The notes under the pieces were generated by a model. It did not search any database. It was not told the origin of the DNA and was given only the letters and a program-made list of their open reading frames with translations. A stretch of DNA of 64,000 nt from Pseudomonas zanjanensis (GTDB lineage Bacteria > Pseudomonadota > Gammaproteobacteria > Pseudomonadales > Pseudomonadaceae): NCBI RefSeq assembly GCF_014268745.2, contig NZ_JABWRB020000002.1, positions 496,001-560,000 of the forward strand. Reading direction: 5' to 3'. Both the position numbers and the translations under genes were made by a program. Positions within the stretch are counted from its first letter, which is position 1; every line of letters begins with the position of its first letter. Positions 17,516 to 25,656 of the stretch are shown here, piece after piece.

Positions 17516-18484
17516 TCAGTTCGCGACCCGTGTGCCTGCCAGGCTGCCGCTCAATTCATAAGCCGTCAGTTCAGCCTGGTGCGCCGCGAGGATTTCCGGC
17601 AACGAGCCGCGCAGGTATTCGACCCAGGTCTTGATCTTCGCGTCCAGGTATTGGCGCGACGGGTAGATGGCGTAGAGGTTCAGTTCCTGGGAGCGGTAGT
17701 TGGGCATGACCCGCACCAGCGTGCCGTTGCGCAAGCCTTCGATGGCGGCGTACACCGGCAGCACCCCCACGCCCATGCCACTGGTGATCGCGGTTTTCAT
17801 CGCATCGGCGGAATTCACCAGGAACGGTGAGCTGTTGATGGTGACCATCTCTTGGCCTTCCGGGCCGTCGAACACCCATTTTTCCAGCGGGATGACCGGG
17901 CTGACCAGGCGCAGGCAGGCGTGGTTGAGCAGGTCGCTGGGTTTTTGCGGGCAGCCGCTGGCTTTCACGTAGGCGGGCGACGCGCAGACGATGCTGTAGG
18001 TGATTCCCAGGCGTTGGGAAACGAAGCCCGAATCCGGCAGTTCGCTGGCGAGCACGATGGAGACGTCGTAGCCCTCGTCGAGGATGTCCGGCACGCGGTT
18101 GGCCAGGGTCAGGTCGAAGGTCACGTCCGGATGAGTCTTGCGGTAGCGGGCGATGGCGTCGATCACGAAATGCTGGCCGATGCCGGTCATGGTGTGAACC
18201 TTCAACTGCCCGGCCGGCCGCGCATGGGCGTCGCTGGCCTCGGCTTCCGCTTCTTCGACATACGCCAGGATCTGCTCGCAACGCAGCAAGTAGCGTTTAC
18301 CCGCCTCGGTCAACGCAATGCGTCGGGTGGTGCGGTTGAGCAGACGGGTTTGCAGGTGGGCTTCCAGGTTGGAAACCGCACGCGAGACGTTGGCTGTGGT
18401 GGTATCCAATTGCGCGGCGGCGGCGGTGAAACTGCCGGCTTCGGCCACACAGCTGAACGCGCGCATGTTTTGCAAGGTGTCCAT
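17516..18484 (-). CDS. LysR-family transcriptional regulator (AaeR-like position)
   Basis: A 322-residue LysR regulator: N-terminal winged helix-turn-helix (MRAFSCVAEAGSFTAAAAQLDTTTANVSRAVSNLE; residues ~7-60), a linker helix, and a two-lobed effector-binding domain of the CrgA/DsdC-like PBP2 type (HTMTGIGQHFVIDAI... to the C terminus). It is divergent from the efflux operon beginning at 18836, the same layout as aaeR-aaeXAB in E. coli, so it probably controls that operon in response to an aromatic acid or similar compound. The effector is not visible in the sequence. Confidence 0.92.
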   Translation of the reverse strand: MDTLQNMRAFSCVAEAGSFTAAAAQLDTTTANVSRAVSNLEAHLQTRLLNRTTRRIALTEAGKRYLLRCEQILAYVEEAEAEASDAHARPAGQLKVHTMTGIGQHFVIDAIARYRKTHPDVTFDLTLANRVPDILDEGYDVSIVLASELPDSGFVSQRLGITYSIVCASPAYVKASGCPQKPSDLLNHACLRLVSPVIPLEKWVFDGPEGQEMVTINSSPFLVNSADAMKTAITSGMGVGVLPVYAAIEGLRNGTLVRVMPNYRSQELNLYAIYPSRQYLDAKIKTWVEYLRGSLPEILAAHQAELTAYELSGSLAGTRVAN

Positions 18485-18665
18485 GGAGGGCTCTCTTGGG
18501 AGGTGGCAAATTGTGACATGAAGTTACAGAGATGCGGGACCCGACTAATGGATTATCGCGTTAACGGTAACAAAGATTCGCAGAAAGGTCGGCTTATCGC
18601 CGGGGAGGGCGATGCCTAGAATTGCCGCCAATCCTGGGTCACTGACTCCTGTGGAAGCGAACTTT

Positions 18666-18753
18666 GTGGGAGCCGAGCTTGCTCGCGATGAACGATGACG
18701 CGGTCCTGTGGTTAAACCGTGTCGTCCCCATCGCGAGCAAGCTCGGCTCCCAC
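18666..18753. repeat. REPIN, family A (variant with GAGCCGAGC arms)
   Basis: GTGGGAGCCGAGCTTGCTCG faces its inverted copy ending GCTCGGCTCCCAC, both with one extra base compared with most copies, i.e. a compensated pair. It lies in the 351-bp divergent LysR/efflux gap, where the shared promoter region must otherwise be; no clear LysR T-N11-A box was picked out. Confidence 0.82.
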
Positions 18754-18835
18754 AAAAGCTTGCTCCCACAGGTCTTGTGTCCACAGGCAAGCACTCTCAT
18801 CCCATCGTTGTGCCCCTCTCAGGAATTTTGCGCCA

Positions 18836-20413
18836 GTGCCGCGTTGCATCAGCAGAGAGCTGAAGACTCTCAGTGTTTGGGTTCTGACATTAACCATCAG
18901 CGGTTGCATCGGCACAGGCGGCATTGCGCCACACGGCCAGGTAGTGCGGGCCAACCAACTGGCAACCGATGCCGCCATCCGCGAGGCCGCCCGCGATGCC
19001 CGCTGGCCCGCCGGCCAATGGTGGCAAGCCTACGGTGATCGGCAATTGGATCGCTGGATCGACCTGGCGGTGCAGGGCAGCCCGAGCCTGGCCATGGCCG
19101 CCGCCCGCGTGCGCCAGGCCAAGGCCATGGCCGGTGTTGCCGAGGCCGCCGAGTCGCTGCAGATCAATGGCCAGGCGACCCTCAAGCGCCATGACTGGCC
19201 TACCGATCAGTTCTACGGCCCGGGCGAGTTGGCCGACACCACGACCTGGGACAACAAGGCTTCCCTGGGCTTGAGCTACGCCCTGGACCTGTGGGGCCGT
19301 GAGCGTAATGCCAGTGAACGGGCGGTTGATCTGGCCCACGTAAGCGTCGCTGAAGCACGACAGGCGCAACTGGAGTTGCAGAACAACATCGTGCGCGCCT
19401 ACATCCAGTTTTCACTGCACTATGCCCAGCGCGATATCGTCGCCGCGACGCTTCATCAACAACAGCAGATTCTCGCTCTGGCGCAAAAGCGTCTGGACGG
19501 CGGCATCGGTACCCAGTTTGAAGTCAGCCAGGCCCAGGCGCCCCTGCCCGAGACCCATCGCCAACTCGACGCCCTCGACGAAGCCATCGCCTTGAGCCGC
19601 AATCAGTTGGCGGCGCTGGCAGGCAAAGGGCCGGGCGCAGGCGCGCCGTTGCAACGCCCGACCCTGTCCCTTGGTGCGCCCTTGAAGCTGCCGTCGGCCT
19701 TGCCCGCCGAACTGCTTGGCCAGCGGCCGGATGTGGTGGCCGGGCGTTGGCAAGTGGCGGCCCAGGCCCGAGGCATCGATGTGGCCCGGGCCGGTTTTTA
19801 TCCCAACGTCGATCTGGTGGGGAGCCTCGGCTACATGGCCACCGGTGGTGGGGCGCTGGAGTTCCTGACCGGCAAGAAACTCACCTACAACGTCGGGCCG
19901 GCGATCACCTTGCCGATCTTCGACGGCGGGCGCCTGCGTTCGCAGTTGGGCGAGGCGGCCGCCGGTTATGACATCGCCGTGGCGCACTACAACCAGACAC
20001 TGGTGAACGCCCTCAAGGGCATTTCCGATCAGTTGATCCGCCGCCAGTCCCTGGACAAGCAACAGGTCTTCGCGGCTGAATCGGTGGCTGCGGCCCAGCG
20101 CACCTACGACATCGCAAGGGTGGCGTTCCAGCGCGGGCTCACCGACTACCTCAACGTGCTCAACGCTCAACGCCTGTTGTTCAAACAGCAACAGGTGCAA
20201 CAGCAGGTGCAGGCGGCCCGGTTGAGTGCCCATGCCGATTTGGTGACGGCGCTGGGTGGCGGGCTTGAGGCCGGCAACGACAGTCCTGACTTGGGCCATA
20301 CCCTGTGGCGAGGGAGCTTGCTCCCGCTGGGCTGCGCAGCAGCCCCTCCAATCGCGCCGCAAAGTGGGTGCTGCGCACCCAAGCGGGAGCAAGCTCCCTC
20401 GCCACAATGCTGA
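18836..20413 (+). CDS. Outer-membrane efflux lipoprotein (NodT/OprM family) with REPIN-encoded C-terminus
   Basis: A TolC-like outer-membrane factor for the FUSC/HlyD-type pump that follows. I place the start at GTG 18836, with AGGAA ~10 bases upstream, giving a short lipoprotein signal (LSVWVLTLTISGC, lipobox Cys at residue 23). Two OEP repeats follow, with family phrases WWQAYGD, LPSALPAELLGQRPDVVAGRWQ and LPIFDGGRLRSQL. The normal domain ends near TALGGGLEAGND; residues ~491-525 are encoded by a family B REPIN (20305-20405), reading LWRGSLLPLGCAA. The stop follows straight after the repeat, 14 bases before the next start. Confidence 0.92.
   Translation: MPRCISRELKTLSVWVLTLTISGCIGTGGIAPHGQVVRANQLATDAAIREAARDARWPAGQWWQAYGDRQLDRWIDLAVQGSPSLAMAAARVRQAKAMAGVAEAAESLQINGQATLKRHDWPTDQFYGPGELADTTTWDNKASLGLSYALDLWGRERNASERAVDLAHVSVAEARQAQLELQNNIVRAYIQFSLHYAQRDIVAATLHQQQQILALAQKRLDGGIGTQFEVSQAQAPLPETHRQLDALDEAIALSRNQLAALAGKGPGAGAPLQRPTLSLGAPLKLPSALPAELLGQRPDVVAGRWQVAAQARGIDVARAGFYPNVDLVGSLGYMATGGGALEFLTGKKLTYNVGPAITLPIFDGGRLRSQLGEAAAGYDIAVAHYNQTLVNALKGISDQLIRRQSLDKQQVFAAESVAAAQRTYDIARVAFQRGLTDYLNVLNAQRLLFKQQQVQQQVQAARLSAHADLVTALGGGLEAGNDSPDLGHTLWRGSLLPLGCAAAPPIAPQSGCCAPKREQAPSPQC
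20305..20405. repeat. REPIN, family B, inside the 3' end of a coding region
   Basis: Arms GTGGCGAGGGAGCTTGCTCC and its inverse ending CTCCCTCGCCAC flank a ~55-bp spacer. Unlike most copies, which sit between genes, this one is translated in frame as the C-terminal tail of the outer-membrane efflux lipoprotein and ends 23 bases before the FUSC gene start. Confidence 0.9.
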
Positions 20414-20427
20414 GTCGTCCTATTGTG

Positions 20428-22629
20428 ATGTCTTTATTCGCCCCTGCCCGCTGGCTGTACCGCCTCGAATGGCGCCGTGGTTTCTTCGACTGGGCCCGCA
20501 GCGACGGGGTGACCTGGGTTTATATCTTCAAGGTCCTGTTGGCCGCGTTCCTGACCTTGTGGCTGGCGATGCGCCTGGAATTGCCACAACCACGCACGGC
20601 CATGATCACCGTGTTCATCGTCATGCAACCCCAGAGCGGGCAGGTGTTCGCCAAGAGTTTCTATCGTTTCCTCGGCACCCTGGCCGGCTCGGCGGTGATG
20701 GTGGCGCTGATCGCCTTGTTTGCCCAGAACACTGAGCCATTCCTCGTTTGCCTGGCGATCTGGGTCGGCCTTTGTTCGGCGGGAGCGGCGCGTTACCGCA
20801 ACTTCCGCGCCTATGGTTTCGTGCTGGCCGGTTATACCGCGGCGATGATCGGCCTGCCGGCCCTGGCCCATCCAGAAGGTGCATTCATGGCGGCGGTCTG
20901 GCGGGTGCTGGAAATTTCCCTGGGGATTCTTTGCGCCACCCTGGTCAGTGCCGCGATCCTGCCGCAAACCGCCAGTGCCGCCATGCGCAATGCCTTGTAC
21001 CAGCGCTTCGGGGTGTTTGCCCTGTTTGTCACCGACGGCCTGCGTGGACGCAGCCAGCGAGAGGCGTTCGAGGCGCGCAACGTGAGCTTCATTGCCGAGG
21101 CCGTGGGCCTGGAAAGCCTGCGCAGTGTGACTGTGTTCGAAGACCCGCACATGCGCCGGCGCAACGGTCGGCTCAGTCGCTTGAACAGCGAGTTCATGGG
21201 TATCACCACTCGCTTCAACGCCTTGCACCAGTTGCTTGAGCGCTTGCGCAGCAGCGCGGCGGGTCATGTCGTCAATGCCATCAAGCCTGGTTTGCAAACC
21301 CTGGCCGAACGGTTGGACGGTTTCAGTAGCCGGGCCCTGACCGACGCCGATGCGGCCCGTCTGTCGGCGGCGCTGGCCGAGTACAAGGCCGATTTGCCGG
21401 CCCAGGTGCGGCGGCTGCGGGCGGTTTTCCAGGACACCGCGCCGAGCGACGGGCAACTGCTGGATTTCCACACCGCCTATGAACTGCTGTATCGCTTCGT
21501 CGACGACCTGCATGGCTACGCTCAGACCCACGCGTCCCTGGCCGAGCATCGCCATGACCGTGAACGCTGGGACGAGCCGTTCGTGCCGCAGACCAACTGG
21601 CTGGCCGCCACGGCGTCGGGGGTTCGCGCTGCTTTCATCCTGTTGTTGCTGGGCAGCTACTGGGTCGCCACCGCCTGGCCGAGCGGCGCAACCATGACGA
21701 TGATCGCCGCCGCGACCGTGGGCTTGTCGGCCGCGACGCCGAACCCCAAGCGCATGGCCTTCCAGATGGCCTGCGGCACGTTGGCCGGGGCGTTGATCGG
21801 CTTCGTCGAAATGTTCTTCGTCTTCCCGTTGATCGATGGTTTCCCATTGCTCTGCGTGATGCTGGCACCGGTGATCATGCTGGGCTCGTTCCTCAGTTCG
21901 CGTCCCCAATACGCCGGGGTCGGGCTCGGGCTACTGATCTTTTTCTGCACCGGCTCGGTGCCGGACAACCTGACGGTCTACAACCCCTACGCCTTCATCA
22001 ACGATTACATCGCGATGATCCTCGGCATGCTGGTGTGCGCCGCGGCCGGGGCGATTATTCTGCCGCCCAACAGCCGCTGGTTGTGGCGCCGGCTGGAACA
22101 GGACCTGCGCGAGCAGGTGGTGTTTGCCATCAGTGGCAAGCTCAAGGGCCTGGCCTCGGGTTTCGAGAGTCGTAGCCGCGACTTGCTGCATCAGGCCTAC
22201 GGGCTGGCGGCGGGGCAACCTGGGGTGCAACGGGACTTGCTGCGCTGGATGTTCGTGGTGCTGGAAGTCGGCCACGCGATCATCGAGCTGCGCAAGGAAC
22301 AGGCGATTTTACCGGTGCATCCGGCGTATGCCGAAAGCCAACCGTGGCGCCAGGCGATCCGGGTGATGGGGCGGGCGCTGGTGCGGCTGTTCCGCCAACC
22401 GAACCCGAGCAATCTGGAGCGTGCCCTGGTGGCGGTGGACCACGCCATTGGCCGTGTGCAGGCCACCGACGAACCCTTCGCCCCGCATTTCGACACCTCG
22501 GCCCTGCGCCGGGTGAAAAGCTACCTGCATTTCATCCGCACCTCGTTGCTGGACCCGCAATCGCCATTGGCCGGCTATGCCATGCCGCAAACCGCAGTGC
22601 TTCCCCAGGAACCTGAACATGCCCCGTGA
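20428..22629 (+). CDS. FUSC-family inner-membrane efflux transporter (AaeB-like)
   Basis: A 733-residue inner-membrane protein of the fusaric-acid-resistance / aromatic acid exporter family. It has two blocks of about five to six transmembrane segments (residues ~30-190 and ~400-540) separated and followed by large cytoplasmic regions; phrases LELPQPRTAMITVFIVMQPQSG and NPKRMAFQMACGTLAGALIGF are typical. I chose ATG 20428 (MSLFAPARWLYRLEWRRGFF); an ATG at 20407 in the same frame lies in the repeat. No Shine-Dalgarno is evident, so translation may depend on coupling to the upstream lipoprotein gene. The next gene overlaps its end by 11 bp. Confidence 0.92.
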   Translation: MSLFAPARWLYRLEWRRGFFDWARSDGVTWVYIFKVLLAAFLTLWLAMRLELPQPRTAMITVFIVMQPQSGQVFAKSFYRFLGTLAGSAVMVALIALFAQNTEPFLVCLAIWVGLCSAGAARYRNFRAYGFVLAGYTAAMIGLPALAHPEGAFMAAVWRVLEISLGILCATLVSAAILPQTASAAMRNALYQRFGVFALFVTDGLRGRSQREAFEARNVSFIAEAVGLESLRSVTVFEDPHMRRRNGRLSRLNSEFMGITTRFNALHQLLERLRSSAAGHVVNAIKPGLQTLAERLDGFSSRALTDADAARLSAALAEYKADLPAQVRRLRAVFQDTAPSDGQLLDFHTAYELLYRFVDDLHGYAQTHASLAEHRHDRERWDEPFVPQTNWLAATASGVRAAFILLLLGSYWVATAWPSGATMTMIAAATVGLSAATPNPKRMAFQMACGTLAGALIGFVEMFFVFPLIDGFPLLCVMLAPVIMLGSFLSSRPQYAGVGLGLLIFFCTGSVPDNLTVYNPYAFINDYIAMILGMLVCAAAGAIILPPNSRWLWRRLEQDLREQVVFAISGKLKGLASGFESRSRDLLHQAYGLAAGQPGVQRDLLRWMFVVLEVGHAIIELRKEQAILPVHPAYAESQPWRQAIRVMGRALVRLFRQPNPSNLERALVAVDHAIGRVQATDEPFAPHFDTSALRRVKSYLHFIRTSLLDPQSPLAGYAMPQTAVLPQEPEHAP

Positions 22630-22819
22630 GATCGCCTTTCATGGCGTGTACATGCCCACCATGACCCTGATGTTTTTCATCGCCGCCGGCCTGGCCTGGG
22701 CCTTGGACCGTTTCCTGTCGGGGCTGGATTTGTACCGCTTCTTCTGGCACCCGGCGTTGTTGCGCCTGAGTCTGTTCACTTGTCTGTTCGGCGCGCTGGC
22801 GCTGACGGTCTACCGTTGA
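22619..22819 (+). CDS. DUF1656 small membrane protein (AaeX-like)
   Basis: A 66-residue protein with two hydrophobic segments (PTMTLMFFIAAGLAWAL and LLRLSLFTCLFGALALTVY) and the N-terminal PREIAFHGVYMP phrase typical of DUF1656. In E. coli the equivalent aaeX lies in the aaeXAB efflux operon; its precise role is not established. It overlaps the FUSC gene by 11 bp and is 10 bases ahead of the HlyD gene. Confidence 0.9.
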   Translation: MPREIAFHGVYMPTMTLMFFIAAGLAWALDRFLSGLDLYRFFWHPALLRLSLFTCLFGALALTVYR

Positions 22820-22829
22820 GATCGATGCG

Positions 22830-23693
22830 ATGAAAAAGTTCTTCAGCCTGCTGGCGACGCTGTTGGTATTGGCCTTGGCGTTGTGGATCGGCCGTACGCT
22901 GTGGGTCCATTACATGAATACGCCCTGGACCCGCGATGGCCGGGTGCGAGCCGACATCATCAACGTGGCCGCCGATGTCAGCGGCGAGGTGGTCGAGGTG
23001 CCGGTGGGCGACAACCAGTGGGTGAAAAGGGGTGATCTGCTGATGCGCATCGACCCCGAGCATTACCGCATCGCGGTGAAGCAGGCGCGCTCCCTGGTGG
23101 CGTCGCGCAAGGCCACCTGGGAAATGCGCAAGGTCAACGCCCATCGGCGTGCCGACCTGGACAGCCTGGTGATCTCCCGGGAAAACCGCGACGACGCCAG
23201 CAACATCGCCGACTCGGCCCTGGCCGATTACCAGCAGGCCCAGGCGCAATTAGAAGCCGCTGAATTGAACCTGTCCCGTACCGAGGTTCGCGCAGCGGTG
23301 GACGGCTACGTCACCAACCTCAACGTCCACCGTGGCGACTATGCGCGCATCGGCGAGGCGAAGATGGCCGTGGTGGACATGCATTCTTTCTGGGTCTATG
23401 GCTTCTTCGAAGAGACCAAGTTGCCCAAGGTGCGGGTCGGCGATTCGGCGCAGTTACAGTTGATGAGCGGTGAGGTGCTCAAGGGGCATGTGGAAAGCAT
23501 CTCCCGTGGTATCTACGACCGCGACAACCCCGAAAGCCGCGAGCTGATTGCCGATGTCAACCCGACCTTCAACTGGGTACGCCTGGCCCAGCGGGTGCCG
23601 GTGCGTATTCATCTCGACGAAGTGCCCGACGGGGTGCTGCTGGCGGCGGGGATGACTTGCACGGTGGTGCTAGAACCCCGCGACAAGCGTTGA
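22830..23693 (+). CDS. HlyD-family periplasmic adaptor (AaeA-like)
   Basis: A 287-residue membrane fusion protein: an N-terminal membrane anchor (residues ~4-25), the first lipoyl half (VAADVSGEVVEVPVGDNQWVKRGD), an alpha-hairpin (~75-140), the second lipoyl half (TEVRAAVDGYVTNLNVHRGDY) and a beta-barrel ending near VVLEPRDKR. It completes a four-gene export system: lipoprotein channel, FUSC transporter, DUF1656 protein and adaptor. Substrate is probably an aromatic carboxylic acid or similar toxic anion, inferred from the family. Confidence 0.92.
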   Translation: MKKFFSLLATLLVLALALWIGRTLWVHYMNTPWTRDGRVRADIINVAADVSGEVVEVPVGDNQWVKRGDLLMRIDPEHYRIAVKQARSLVASRKATWEMRKVNAHRRADLDSLVISRENRDDASNIADSALADYQQAQAQLEAAELNLSRTEVRAAVDGYVTNLNVHRGDYARIGEAKMAVVDMHSFWVYGFFEETKLPKVRVGDSAQLQLMSGEVLKGHVESISRGIYDRDNPESRELIADVNPTFNWVRLAQRVPVRIHLDEVPDGVLLAAGMTCTVVLEPRDKR

Positions 23694-23747
23694 GGCCAGT
23701 GGCTTGCTTGTGGATGATGTTGAGTTTGTTGCACACCAAAAAAACCT

Positions 23748-23836
23748 GTGGGAGTTCAGCTTGCTCGCGATAGCGGTGGTTCAGCTTGCACTGATGTTGG
23801 CTATGCCGGCGCTATCGCGAGCAGGCTCGCTCCCAC
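23748..23836. repeat. REPIN, family A variant (GTGGGAGTTCAGC left arm)
   Basis: Left arm GTGGGAGTTCAGCTTGCTCG, right arm CGCGAGCAGGCTCGCTCCCAC. First of three repeats filling the 465-bp gap between the adaptor gene and the convergent SDR gene; no gene is seen there. Confidence 0.78.
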
Positions 23837-23882
23837 ATTCGATCTTTGCTGGGCCTGAATGTTGTGTTCACCCCAGGTCCCT

Positions 23883-23967
23883 GTGGGAGTTCAGCTTGCT
23901 CGCGATAGCGGTGGTCCAGCTTGAACTGATGTTGACTGTGCCGGCGCCTTCGCGGGCAAGCCCGCAC
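23883..23967. repeat. Degenerate family A REPIN
   Basis: The left arm repeats GTGGGAGTTCAGCTTGCTCG exactly as in the copy 135 bp upstream, and the spacers are similar too, but the right arm is decayed to CGCGGGCAAGCCCGCAC. The two copies look like a local duplication followed by drift. Confidence 0.65.
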
Positions 23968-24001
23968 TTTTTCCGGTTGCACCCGGAACTCTCGTTCACC
24001 C

Positions 24002-24130
24002 GTGGCGAGGGAGCTTGCTCCCGCTGGGTGGCGAAGCCACCCCAAAACAGGCATTGCGGTGCGACGGATTAACCGTGCAAGCCGGGTTACGACTGCTGCG
24101 CAGCCGAGCGGGAGCAAGCTCCCTCGCCAC
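24002..24130. repeat. REPIN, family B with long spacer
   Basis: GTGGCGAGGGAGCTTGCTCC and its inverted copy ending CTCCCTCGCCAC are separated by ~85 bp, longer than in the other family B copies. It ends 28 bases from the SDR gene stop. Confidence 0.85.
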
Positions 24131-24158
24131 AACAGCCAAAAAGCCAGGTTTGCGATGA

Positions 24159-24983
24159 TTACAGCGATTTGCCCAACCCAAACCGCTTCATCAACCCCTT
24201 CTCCAGCAGCCCTTTTGGCAACAAACCGGCCATCATGGGCAATGCCCGGCTGCCATTGCCCAGTCGCAGCAGGCGGGGCGGCTTGGGTTGTTGTACGGCC
24301 TTGAGCAGCGCGGCGGCGAATTCGTGGGCTGGGGTCGGGTTGTCCTGGGAGGCCTTGGCCCGGGCGCGGATGCCCTCGCGCAGGGGCCACCAGGGCGATT
24401 GTTCGCTGATCAATTGTTCGGCTTCGTGGCCGGCATTCTTGGCGAAGCTGGAGGCGATCGCGCCAGGCTGGACTTCCATCACGCGGATGCCGAACGGCGC
24501 CAGTTCCATGCGCAAGGCATCGCTCAGGGCATGCACCGCCGCCTTCGAGGCGCAGTAGGCGCCGGCAAACGGCGTGACCAGCACCCCGGACACGCTGCCG
24601 ATGTTCACCACCAGCCCCCGGGCCCGACGCAATACCGGGAACAGCGCCCGGGTGACCCCGACGATGGCGAACACGTTGGTTTCGAACTGACGTTGCATGG
24701 CCGGCACGCCGCCATCCAGCAGCGGCCCCATGGCGCCATACCCGGCGTTGTTAATCAGCACATCCAGGCCACCCTGCTGCTGGTTGATCCGTTCGCTCAA
24801 CAGCTCCAGCGCCTGGCCATCGTTGACGTCCAGTTGCACGGCGGTGAACCCGGCCGTGGCGAGCGTCGCCACGTCCTCAGCCTTGCGCGCCGTGGCCCAG
24901 ACCTGATAACCCGCGGCCTTGAAGGCGTCGGCGAGGGCGCGGCCAATGCCGCTGGAACATCCGGTGATCAACGCAACAGGCAT
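24159..24983 (-). CDS. Short-chain dehydrogenase/reductase (SDR) family oxidoreductase
   Basis: A 274-residue NAD(P)-dependent oxidoreductase with the classical SDR fold: nucleotide-binding TGCSSGIG near residue 8, NNAGYG near residue 84, catalytic Ser in NIGSVSG and the YCASK catalytic Tyr/Lys motif. I chose ATG 24983 (MPVALITGCSSG). The extended C-terminus (LLRLGNGSRALPMMAGLLPKGLLEKGLMKRFG) resembles SDRs that act on lipids or retinol-like substrates, but the substrate is unknown. It follows a small membrane-protein gene on the same strand. Confidence 0.9.
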   Translation of the reverse strand: MPVALITGCSSGIGRALADAFKAAGYQVWATARKAEDVATLATAGFTAVQLDVNDGQALELLSERINQQQGGLDVLINNAGYGAMGPLLDGGVPAMQRQFETNVFAIVGVTRALFPVLRRARGLVVNIGSVSGVLVTPFAGAYCASKAAVHALSDALRMELAPFGIRVMEVQPGAIASSFAKNAGHEAEQLISEQSPWWPLREGIRARAKASQDNPTPAHEFAAALLKAVQQPKPPRLLRLGNGSRALPMMAGLLPKGLLEKGLMKRFGLGKSL

Positions 24984-25018
24984 GGCGCGTTCCTTGTGCA
25001 AAAAAGTGGGGGAGGCAA

Positions 25019-25483
25019 TCAGTTGGAGAAGCTGCCGTGCAAGCGCTCGGCGCGAAACTCCAGGGTTTGCGGGCGATAACCCGGACGCAGGGGCGGCAGG
25101 GGCAGGCAATCCTGCCAGTCGGCGCCGGCCTGCAATTCGCCAGGGCCACGGTAGCGTGGTGCGTCGTAGGGGCTGTCGGCCAGGTTGATGGAGTCGCCAG
25201 GTGCATAGGCCGCGACCCGCCAGCGCAGTTCGAGCAGCGGCACGTCGTTGTTGTTCTTCAGGGTCAGAGACAGCGGCCGGTCGGCGGGGCACTGTCCGGG
25301 GGCATAGCTGATGCGCAATTCCAGGCGCTCCAGTTGCCGGGTCTCGCGACTTTCCTGCCAGAGCACCCACACGGCGACCAGTCCCAGCCCGATGAACGCC
25401 GCGAGGGAGACCGGCAAGGCCTTGGCCGGGTAGCGCAGCAGCAGGATGAGCCAGGTGATGACCAGCAAGACGCCGATAAGCAT
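25019..25483 (-). CDS. Membrane-anchored hypothetical protein
   Basis: A 154-residue protein (start at ATG 25483, MLIGVLLVITWLILL) with two N-terminal hydrophobic segments (about residues 1-17 and 23-43) followed by a soluble domain with alternating beta-strand-like pattern (LELRISYAPGQCPADRPLSLTLKNNNDVPLLELRW). This looks like a small beta-sandwich facing the periplasm. I do not recognise a named family. It lies between algA and the SDR gene in the same direction, but the strong algA terminator separates it from the alginate operon. Confidence 0.75.
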   Translation of the reverse strand: MLIGVLLVITWLILLLRYPAKALPVSLAAFIGLGLVAVWVLWQESRETRQLERLELRISYAPGQCPADRPLSLTLKNNNDVPLLELRWRVAAYAPGDSINLADSPYDAPRYRGPGELQAGADWQDCLPLPPLRPGYRPQTLEFRAERLHGSFSN

Positions 25484-25568
25484 GGTGGAAGCCTCCGTTA
25501 CCGTAGGCACATCCTACCGAAGGGCGCGGGCAATGTTGAAGCAATGATGCCCGGCCATGACTTACTTG

Positions 25569-25630
25569 CAAAAAAAAGCCCCCACCCAACCCACTGCGGA
25601 TAGGGGACGCAGTGGGCTGGATGGGGGCTT
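25569..25630 (-). terminator. Terminator of the alginate operon
   Basis: A long hairpin: inner stem CCCACTGCG (25590-25598) with CGCAGTGGG (25608-25616), outer stem AAGCCCCCA (25576-25584) with TGGGGGCTT (25622-25630). The A run at 25570-25577 gives a U tract in the minus-strand transcript. It lies 26 bases after the algA stop. Confidence 0.9.
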
Positions 25631-25656
25631 CTTGTACGGCTGATCGTTGCTGCGGG

